Of a DNA stretch of 64,000 nucleotides, positions 58,426-64,000 are shown piece after piece. Positions within the stretch are counted from its first letter, which is position 1. Each line of letters starts with the position of its first letter. Source of the stretch: Bacteroidota bacterium (GTDB taxonomy: Bacteria > Bacteroidota > Bacteroidia > JAHEXY01); contig JAHEXY010000006.1 of the NCBI GenBank assembly GCA_023251875.1, positions 248,001 to 312,000 on the forward strand, read 5' to 3'. The position numbers were made by a program, and so were the translations under genes. A model generated the notes under the pieces. The model saw nothing but the letters and a program-made list of their open reading frames with translations. It ran no database searches and had not been told where the DNA came from.

Positions 58426-58659
58426 CTATTTATTAAGGGATTCTAAGTCTAAAAACATATCATTAAATCTATCGTGAATTTTTGATAGAAAGGTTGGGGT
58501 CAATAATTTTTTTATTCCTTCAATACCGGCAATTTTATTTTTTTCAATTTTAAAAGCCTGCATCATAGGGCCGGCTTCAATTTGAATGGAATATTTAGTA
58601 TCTAAACTATAAACCAGTATTCTAAAATTAGGATGTGGTATTTGAGCTTCTATTCTCAT
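58426..58659 (-). CDS. Small conserved-looking protein of unknown function (77 aa)
   Basis: A 77-residue soluble protein with a compact alpha/beta look: MRIEAQIPHPNFRILVYSL, YSIQIEAGPMMQAFKIEK and an acidic amphipathic C-terminal helix (LSKIHDRFNDMFLDLESL). No recognised domain. The stop is 4 bases before the SpoIIE phosphatase start, which strongly suggests translational coupling and a related role. A real gene is likely from this spacing and from the absence of an overlapping longer ORF in another frame. Confidence 0.7.
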   Translation of the reverse strand: MRIEAQIPHPNFRILVYSLDTKYSIQIEAGPMMQAFKIEKNKIAGIEGIKKLLTPTFLSKIHDRFNDMFLDLESLNK

Positions 58660-58693
58660 GTTATTGGGTAAATACTTACTTTTATAAAAAATC

Positions 58694-58740
58694 CAGACTC
58701 CCCCTCTCTTTCGGAGAGGGATGGAGAGAGGTGTTAAACA
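58694..58740. repeat. Dispersed hairpin repeat, copy 4
   Basis: The core is CCCTCTC-TTTCG-GAGAGGG (58702-58720), followed by ATGGAGAGAGGTGTT. It lies in the divergent gap between the 77-residue gene and the DUF4340 gene, ending about 10 bases before the latter's ATG. Confidence 0.75.
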
Positions 58741-58749
58741 GCAAAGTTA

Positions 58750-59772
58750 ATGATAATGAAGAACAAAGCCCTAATCATTATAGTATTTATTTTAAGTGCC
58801 ATCGCTATTTATTTAGTGTTCAATAATAAAAATGGGACTATAAAGCAAGAATTAAAAGATTTTGCTGTAGAAGATACGGCTTCTCTTTATAAAATATTTT
58901 TGGCCGATAAAGGTAACCAACAAGTTTTGCTCGAACGACAAGAGGATGGTACATGGAAAGTAAACGGAAAATATTACGTGCGAAACGATGCCTTACGAAT
59001 TTTACTCGAAACACTTAAGCGCATGGAAATTAAAGCCCCTGTTGCTAAAGCTGCTCACGATAATGTTATTAAAAGCATTGCAGGAGGTGCCATAAAAGTT
59101 GAATTATATGAAAAAAATGCAGATAAGCCATTCAAAGTAATTTATGTGGGAGGTGAAACTCCTGATCATTTAGGCACTTATATGTTATTAGAAAATTCTT
59201 CCTCTCCGTTTGTTATGCAAATTCCCGGGTTTAATGGCTATTTATCATCTCGTTTTATTGTAAGCGAAGATGGCTGGAGAGACAGAAGCATTTTCAATTA
59301 TTCAAATCCTGCAAAACAAATTAGTTCTATTTCATTTGAAAGCTTTAACAAACCCGATGAATCTTTTAAAATAGATATCGCAAATGGAGAAATTAAATCG
59401 GTTTCAGGGTTAAAAAATAATATAGCTATTGATTACGATTCAGCAAAAGTGATGGCTTATGTTACCAAGTTTACTCAAGTTGGGTTTGAATCAATTGAAG
59501 AGGGCTTGCCTCAAACCAAAGTAGATTCAATTCTTACCGCAGTACCCGTTTTTATTTTTACAATAAAAGAAGTAAATGGTAAAGAAAAAAGTGTGATCAT
59601 ACATCTTATGGCTGCTCAAGCCGACCAATTAGATGTAAACGGAAACCCACTTAAATTTAACCTCGATCGGTTTTACGCACAAATCATTTCTCCGGAAGGA
59701 AAAGATTTTACCATTGCCCAATATTATGTATTTGATAGGTTAATAAAACCTTTGAGTTTTTTTAAGAAGTAA
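58750..59772 (+). CDS. DUF4340 domain protein
   Basis: A 340-residue protein with one N-terminal membrane segment (ALIIIVFILSAIAIYLVF). A DUF4340-like repeat domain follows, seen in VLLERQEDGTWKVNGKYYVR and DALRILLETLKRMEIKAPVA, then GGETPDHLGTYMLLE and GRFIV-like SSRFIVSEDGWRDR. DUF4340 proteins often accompany gliding/ABC-type (GldG-like) membrane complexes, but none is next to it here. ATGs occur at 58750 and 58756; the first is used. The gene ends 47 bases before dnaN. Confidence 0.85.
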   Translation: MIMKNKALIIIVFILSAIAIYLVFNNKNGTIKQELKDFAVEDTASLYKIFLADKGNQQVLLERQEDGTWKVNGKYYVRNDALRILLETLKRMEIKAPVAKAAHDNVIKSIAGGAIKVELYEKNADKPFKVIYVGGETPDHLGTYMLLENSSSPFVMQIPGFNGYLSSRFIVSEDGWRDRSIFNYSNPAKQISSISFESFNKPDESFKIDIANGEIKSVSGLKNNIAIDYDSAKVMAYVTKFTQVGFESIEEGLPQTKVDSILTAVPVFIFTIKEVNGKEKSVIIHLMAAQADQLDVNGNPLKFNLDRFYAQIISPEGKDFTIAQYYVFDRLIKPLSFFKK

Positions 59773-59785
59773 GAATTTTAAATAC

Positions 59786-59793
59786 TATATTTG
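59786..59793 (+). promoter_or_regulatory. Putative -7 box of the dnaN promoter (TATATTTG)
   Basis: TATATTTG is an exact TAnnTTTG match 26 bases before the dnaN ATG. The -33 position lacks a TTTG, so the promoter is only half supported. Confidence 0.45.
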
Positions 59794-59819
59794 CGATTAT
59801 ACTCTTAACCAAAAAAGAA

Positions 59820-60938
59820 ATGAACTTTATTGTATCAAGCGCATCCTTACTTAAGCATTTGCAATCTATAGCAGGAGTTTTAAGCTCTAGCAACACACTG
59901 CCTATTCTTGACAATTTTTTGTTTGAACTTTCTGAAAAATCTTTAGCTGCTTCTGCTTCTGACATGGAAACAACCATGACTACCAAGCTAAGTGTTGAAG
60001 CAAAAGAAGCCGGTACTATTGCCGTTCCTGCAAAATTATTACTTGATATTTTAAAAACGTTACCTGATCATCCGCTTACTTTTGTTATCAACACCGAAAA
60101 TTTTGGAATTGAAATAGTATCAGACTATGGTAAATATAAACTTACAGGACAAAATGGAGCGGAGTTTCCTAAAATGCCTAAATTAGAATTAGCTTCTTCC
60201 GTAAAATTAAATGCGGAGATCGTTTTAAAAGCTATCAATACTACTTTATTTGCTACAGGTAATGATGATTTACGCCCCGTTATGTGCGGTGTTTTTTGCC
60301 AATTAGCAGCTGATAACATTACTTTTGTTGCAACAGATGCCCATAAGCTAGTTCGCTACATTCGTACAGATGCAAAATCAAGCCTTGCCGGATCCTTTAT
60401 TCTTCCTAAAAAACCACTAAACCTTTTAAAGAATATATTAAATGGAAAAGATGGTGAAGTAAGTATAGAATACAATAAATCAAATGCTTTATTCTCAATT
60501 GGAGGAGCTACACTTATTTGTCGCTTGATAGATGGTAAATATCCAAATTACGAGGCTGTTATCCCTCTTAATAATCCCAACCGTTTAACAATAGATCGTA
60601 AACTGTTATTAGATTCCATTAAACGTGTTGCTATTTTTTCTAATAAAACTACACACCAAGTTCGTTTAAAAATTGCAGGTAGTGAATTAAATATCTCTGC
60701 CGAAGATCTTGATTTTTCTAACGAAGCCAATGAAAGACATACTTGTCAATATGAAGGGCGTGATATTGAAATAGGCTTTAACTCTAAATTTTTAATTGAA
60801 ATGCTTTCAAATATTGAAAGTGAAGAAATTAATTTAGAAATGTCGGACCCTAATCGTGCCGGAATATTTTTACCAACTAAAACCAAAGAAGGTAAAGAAG
60901 ATTTATTAATGCTTGTTATGCCGGTAATGATTAATTAG
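59820..60938 (+). CDS. dnaN: DNA polymerase III subunit beta (sliding clamp)
   Basis: A 372-residue three-domain clamp that encircles DNA and holds polymerase III. It begins MNFIVSSASLLKHLQSIAGV and SSNTLPILDNFLFEL. CLAxx-like GGATLICRLIDGKYPNYEAVIP (the RLIDG-FPNY motif) is in the central domain, and LLMLVMPVMIN is the C-terminal hydrophobic strand. Length is normal. The TAG stop overlaps the first unit of a heptamer array. No dnaA or recF is in the window. Confidence 0.96.
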   Translation: MNFIVSSASLLKHLQSIAGVLSSSNTLPILDNFLFELSEKSLAASASDMETTMTTKLSVEAKEAGTIAVPAKLLLDILKTLPDHPLTFVINTENFGIEIVSDYGKYKLTGQNGAEFPKMPKLELASSVKLNAEIVLKAINTTLFATGNDDLRPVMCGVFCQLAADNITFVATDAHKLVRYIRTDAKSSLAGSFILPKKPLNLLKNILNGKDGEVSIEYNKSNALFSIGGATLICRLIDGKYPNYEAVIPLNNPNRLTIDRKLLLDSIKRVAIFSNKTTHQVRLKIAGSELNISAEDLDFSNEANERHTCQYEGRDIEIGFNSKFLIEMLSNIESEEINLEMSDPNRAGIFLPTKTKEGKEDLLMLVMPVMIN

Positions 60939-61014
60939 TTATTGGTTATTGGTTAATAGTTATTAGTTATTAGTTATTGGTTAATAGTTAATAGTTAATA
61001 GTTATTCGTTATTA
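60935..61014. repeat. Degenerate heptamer array after dnaN
   Basis: About eleven units of TTAGTTA, TTGGTTA, ATAGTTA or TTCGTTA start in the dnaN stop codon and end at 61014. The segment GTTATTCGTT (61001-61010) pairs with AACGAATAAC (61050-61059), giving a 10-bp hairpin with a 39-base loop before the sulfotransferase start. Confidence 0.85.
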
Positions 61015-61079
61015 GAAAAGATGAATTTATTTTTTTTGAATAACCCAACAACGAATAACTAAAAACGAACAAAAAAGCA

Positions 61080-62078
61080 ATGATTGCTCAGCTTGATAAA
61101 GCATACATTAAAATACGTCCTACAAAAGTTATTTCTCGATTAATAAGTTATGCTTTATTTGAAGGAAGACCGGCAACAACAAGTGGGCGTTGGATAAATT
61201 CACTCGTATTTGCTTTTTTTGCTTGCTACAAAAATTTACCCTTCTTTAAAAAATTTAAACAACCCATTTATATTATTGGCACAGGTCGCAGTGGTACAAC
61301 TATCTTAGGAGTTGTATTGTCAATGCACAAACAAATTGGTTTTTTAAACGAGCCCAAGGCTTTATGGCATGCAGCCTATCCTTATGAAGATGTAATTGGT
61401 TCTTATACCCAAAATGCCGGAACATTTAGGCTTTCTGAAAAACAAGCTACTCAAAATGTGATTACCAATTTTCAACGTTTATATGGAGCCTATACTTGTG
61501 CTATTTTTACGCCAAGGGTATTGGATAAATATCCGGAAGCCGTATACAGAGTTCCATTTTTGAAAAAAATATTTTCAGATGCAAAATTTATTTTTCTTGT
61601 GCGTAACCCTTGGGATACTTGCCATTCAATCGCAAACTGGTCGGTAAGAAAAGGGGTTGAAGGAAGCGAAGTAAAAGAAGATTGGTGGGGCGTGAATGAT
61701 TTAAAATGGCACATTATGTTGAATGAACTGGTAAAAGAAGATGAAATACTCAAGCTTCATTTTGAGCAAATACAATCTTTTACCGATGATAAATACCGCG
61801 CACTTATTGAATGGTATCTCTGCATGAAAGAAGGTTTAAAAGTAAAAGAAAAATACGGCTCTGATGTATTGCTTGTTAAATATGAAGATTTAACAAGCAA
61901 TCCTACGCAAATACTAAACGACATTGCTCAGGCTTGTCAACTAAAAACAGATCCTGCTATGTTTACTTATGCAGAAAAAGTTTTAAATCCGGCTCCTCAT
62001 AAAACTGCATTTGATTTACCTGAATTTTTGAAAATACCTGTGCAACAACTTTGCTTGCAATTGGGGTATAACATTTAG
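61080..62078 (+). CDS. Sulfotransferase family protein
   Basis: A 332-residue protein. IYIIGTGRSGTTILGVVL (~residue 68) is the 5'-phosphosulfate-binding PAPS loop, and AKFIFLVRNPWDTCHSIANW (~165-185) is the 3'-phosphate-binding region with the conserved Arg and Ser. The C-terminal part shows LLVKYEDLTSNPTQIL, also typical of this family. It would transfer sulfate from PAPS to a hydroxyl on a lipid, glycan or small molecule; the acceptor cannot be predicted. PAPS-synthesis genes are not nearby. Confidence 0.88.
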   Translation: MIAQLDKAYIKIRPTKVISRLISYALFEGRPATTSGRWINSLVFAFFACYKNLPFFKKFKQPIYIIGTGRSGTTILGVVLSMHKQIGFLNEPKALWHAAYPYEDVIGSYTQNAGTFRLSEKQATQNVITNFQRLYGAYTCAIFTPRVLDKYPEAVYRVPFLKKIFSDAKFIFLVRNPWDTCHSIANWSVRKGVEGSEVKEDWWGVNDLKWHIMLNELVKEDEILKLHFEQIQSFTDDKYRALIEWYLCMKEGLKVKEKYGSDVLLVKYEDLTSNPTQILNDIAQACQLKTDPAMFTYAEKVLNPAPHKTAFDLPEFLKIPVQQLCLQLGYNI

Positions 62079-62092
62079 CTTCTTTAAAAATA

Positions 62093-62277
62093 TTAACCAC
62101 ATAGACACACAGGGTACTAAGATTGCAATAGATTCATATAGGATTGAAGCTTCACTTTAATAGCAATTTCTTCTATGTTAAAAATTTATTTTTCTATGGA
62201 ATAATCTTTATAATAAGTATGTATAAAGCTATTTGCACCAGTTATAAATCCTTGCTTTAATAAATCTATGTGGTTAA
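62093..62277. mobile_element. MITE-like element with 13-bp terminal inverted repeats
   Basis: TTAACCACATAGA (62093-62105) and its exact reverse complement TCTATGTGGTTAA (62265-62277) bound 185 bases with no ORF. It lies between convergent genes (sulfotransferase and M28 peptidase). No clear target-site duplication was seen, and no transposase is present. Confidence 0.45.
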
Positions 62278-62289
62278 AAATGTTTAGTG

Positions 62290-63693
62290 CTATTGAACCC
62301 CGTATTTACTAAACAAATACACCAATGAAGCTATAGAGGCTGCCCCTAATTCGAGCTCTCGCTTATTTACTGCATCTATTGTATCTGCTGAAGAATGATG
62401 GTAATCAAAATAACGTTGTGAATCTGGGACTAATCCAAGTAGTACAGCATTGTTTTCTTTAAGTCCGCGAATATCAACACCGCCACCTCCTTTAGCAAAG
62501 GAATATATGCCATAAGGCTCAAACAAAGGCTTCCATTTGGCAAGTTTACTTAAGCATACATTAGCAACTGTATCCCTACCATCTACTTCAAAACCTCGAG
62601 GAGAAAAACCTCCGGCATCTGATTCAATTGCAACAATGTGTTTTTCATTTTTTGCAATGGCAATTTCAGCATATTTTTTTCCGCCTTTTGCACCATTTTC
62701 TTCATTCATAAATAAAACACAGCGAATCGTTCTTTCAGGTTTAATTTTGATTGATTTAAATAAATTAATTACTTCCATCGACTGTGCGCAACCTGCACCA
62801 TCATCTTGCGCACCTTGTGCGAGATCCCAACTATCAAGATGGCCACCCACAACAATAATTTCTTCAGGATGTTTTGTTCCTTTTATTTCAGCAATCACAT
62901 TATAAGAAAGTGTATCGGCCAAAGCCTTACAACTCATTTTTAAATACAATTGCAAGTGAGCATCTCCTTTTAGCCAATTACTCAATAAATCTGCACCATT
63001 AGTCGATAATGCAGCGGCAGGAATCTTTGGCAAACTATCATTATAAAATAATGTACCGGTATGTGGGTAATCGTCATTTCTTAAATTTAAAGAACGAATT
63101 ACAACTGCAACAGCTCCATACCTTGCTGCTTCTGAGGGGCCATAAAAGCGTTGATCAAAAGCTCCTCCATAAGCATCAAATGTATTAATGCATGTTGGAT
63201 CCATCGAACGATTGAAAAATACTATTTTACCTTTTATTTTACTTTCACCTAATTGTTTTAATTCTGCCAAGGTTTTTACTTCAACTATTTCTGCTTTTAT
63301 ACCTGCCGATTCTGTTGCTACAGATCCACCCAATGCACAAACAGGAACAGCCAACTCATCCTTTTTACTTATAATTTTTGCTTGCTCTTTTTCACCTCTT
63401 ACCCAATGCGGCACCATTACTTCTTGCAAATAAACAGTATCGGCTCCCATCTCTTTTAATCGTTTGGCAGTCCAGGTAACTGCTTTAGCCGCATTTGAAG
63501 AACCACTTAAGCGCGGACCAATATTTACACATAAATAGTTGAGATTATCATAAGCTTTGCCATGTTCCATACCTTCATCAAAAATGGATTTGATGGTAAT
63601 AGAATCTTGAGATTGAGCAAATAATGAAAATGGAAAAATAAATAAAATTACCAGCGTAATTTTTTTATTTAGGTATTGAAAATCGTAAATCAT
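62290..63693 (-). CDS. M28-family metallopeptidase (carboxypeptidase Q-like)
   Basis: A 467-residue secreted zinc aminopeptidase/carboxypeptidase. The signal peptide is KKITLVILFIFPFSLFAQS. A PA-like lid domain is seen in SVATESAGIKAEIVEV and KIKGKIVFFNRSMDP. The M28 catalytic core shows VVGGHLDSWDLAQGAQDDGA (~280: His and two Asp), FMNEENGAKG (~331: Glu pair), SDAGGF (~358: Asp) and YHHSSADTIDAVN (~433: His), a complete zinc-ligand and catalytic set. It cleaves peptides in the periplasm. The start is close to a long perfect palindrome shared with the divergent HMA-domain gene. Confidence 0.92.
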   Translation of the reverse strand: MIYDFQYLNKKITLVILFIFPFSLFAQSQDSITIKSIFDEGMEHGKAYDNLNYLCVNIGPRLSGSSNAAKAVTWTAKRLKEMGADTVYLQEVMVPHWVRGEKEQAKIISKKDELAVPVCALGGSVATESAGIKAEIVEVKTLAELKQLGESKIKGKIVFFNRSMDPTCINTFDAYGGAFDQRFYGPSEAARYGAVAVVIRSLNLRNDDYPHTGTLFYNDSLPKIPAAALSTNGADLLSNWLKGDAHLQLYLKMSCKALADTLSYNVIAEIKGTKHPEEIIVVGGHLDSWDLAQGAQDDGAGCAQSMEVINLFKSIKIKPERTIRCVLFMNEENGAKGGKKYAEIAIAKNEKHIVAIESDAGGFSPRGFEVDGRDTVANVCLSKLAKWKPLFEPYGIYSFAKGGGGVDIRGLKENNAVLLGLVPDSQRYFDYHHSSADTIDAVNKRELELGAASIASLVYLFSKYGVQ

Positions 63694-63718
63694 GTAAATC
63701 TTTATTTGAAATTATTAC

Positions 63719-63754
63719 CAAACAGAAAGATATAAATTTATATCTTTCTGTTTG
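63719..63754. promoter_or_regulatory. 36-bp perfect palindrome in a divergent promoter region
   Basis: CAAACAGAAAGATATAAA is followed immediately by its exact reverse complement. The 18-bp arms have no spacer. It lies 25 bases before the M28 peptidase start and about 90 bases before the HMA-domain gene start, so it could be an operator for either or a cruciform. Confidence 0.8.
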
Positions 63755-63846
63755 TATTCTTAAAGAAGTTCTTATCCTTTATGAGATGATGACTCTCTTT
63801 TTATTCTCTAAATTGTAAGTTTAATGAAAATATGTACCTTGAGTAA

Positions 63847-64000
63847 GTGAAAAATCATGAACACCATACCGATGAACTTACTACATTAAAAGTAGAAGGC
63901 ATGACTTGCTCAAATTGTGCCTTAGGAGTTACAAATACCATTAAAAAAGAAGGACTACATCATGTAAATGTAAATTTTGTTACAGGAGATGTACAGTTTG
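63847..64000 (+). CDS. Heavy-metal-associated (HMA) protein, probably the N-terminus of a copper-type P1B ATPase, cut by the window
   Basis: Fifty-one codons from a GTG at 63847; an in-frame TAA lies just before it, and no in-frame ATG precedes the domain. The translation begins with a His-rich stretch, MKNHEHHTDELTTLKVEG, then MTCSNCALGV, the HMA metal-binding motif GMTCxxC, and continues in frame to the window end. A P1B-type copper ATPase (copA-like) is the usual owner of such an N-terminus. A stand-alone copper chaperone is possible, since it would be only ~70 residues. The metal and the full length cannot be seen here. Confidence 0.7.
   Translation, partial: MKNHEHHTDELTTLKVEGMTCSNCALGVTNTIKKEGLHHVNVNFVTGDVQF

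Noticed and set aside
63835-63842. TACCTTGA as the promoter -7 box of the HMA-domain gene
   Set aside because: Its start point would lie at or inside the GTG start codon, and the box has two mismatches.

Overview
The window is low-GC DNA that reads as a chromosomal segment of a member of the Bacteroidota. Three things point there. Eight predicted secreted proteins carry type IX secretion system (T9SS) C-terminal sorting domains, seven of type A and one of the gliding-motility type B. Several promoters match the Bacteroidota pattern TTTG-N19-20-TAnnTTTG. The housekeeping proteins (ParC, AroA, aspartate kinase, DUF5522, DUF4340) have the forms usual in that phylum. I could not place it below phylum level. 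I saw no rRNA, tRNA, CRISPR array, insertion sequence or prophage gene.

Layout. 1-2.4 kb: the 5' part of an acyl-AMP ligase gene (minus strand) and a TPR protein. 2.4-17.3 kb: two neighbouring minus-strand surface proteins, 1118 and 3751 residues, built from the same beta-helix module; the larger adds CARDB-type, Ig-like, PKD and other domains. 17.5-23.6 kb: aroA and aroB behind a large SBBP/PKD protein with a type B sorting domain. 24-37 kb: the accessory heart of the window. A LanB-like enzyme that has only the glutamylation (tRNA-dependent) half lies at 24-27 kb. A sortilin-like T9SS protein sits on the opposite strand. Then comes a compact plus-strand cluster: a Cys-rich small protein, two anchor-V/Reeler-like proteins with CX4CH motifs, a CXXC thioredoxin-like protein, a multicopper oxidase, a 32-codon ORF that exactly fills the gap, and a LanC-like cyclase with a long C-terminal extension. 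37-42 kb: an FG-GAP/SprB/dockerin-like/cohesin-like T9SS protein and a FucP-type sugar transporter. 42-64 kb: mostly core genes, namely aspartate kinase, lipid kinase, parC, pnp, rpsO, a glucosaminidase, a PLP enzyme, a DUF5522 gene, an AddB-like nuclease, rhomboid, a TPR-PAS-SpoIIE phosphatase, DUF4340, dnaN, a sulfotransferase, an M28 peptidase and the 5' end of a metal-transporting P-type ATPase or HMA protein.

The most interesting system is the LanB/LanC pair. LanB lacks the elimination domain, so it could be half of a split dehydratase or a peptide aminoacyl-tRNA ligase (PEARL). LanC keeps its zinc and catalytic residues and appears to be the last gene of a secreted redox/copper operon, which is an unusual partner set. 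No convincing precursor peptide was found; the 32-residue ORF is a candidate only.

The window is also rich in short repeats. There are five copies of a hairpin element (CCTCTCC-loop-GGAGAGG), one of them in frame inside a PLP-enzyme gene. Two arrays of a 7-base repeat (TAGTTAT type) are present, as are a 36-bp perfect palindrome, a 35-nt interrupted palindrome with a partial copy, and a MITE-like element with 13-bp terminal inverted repeats.
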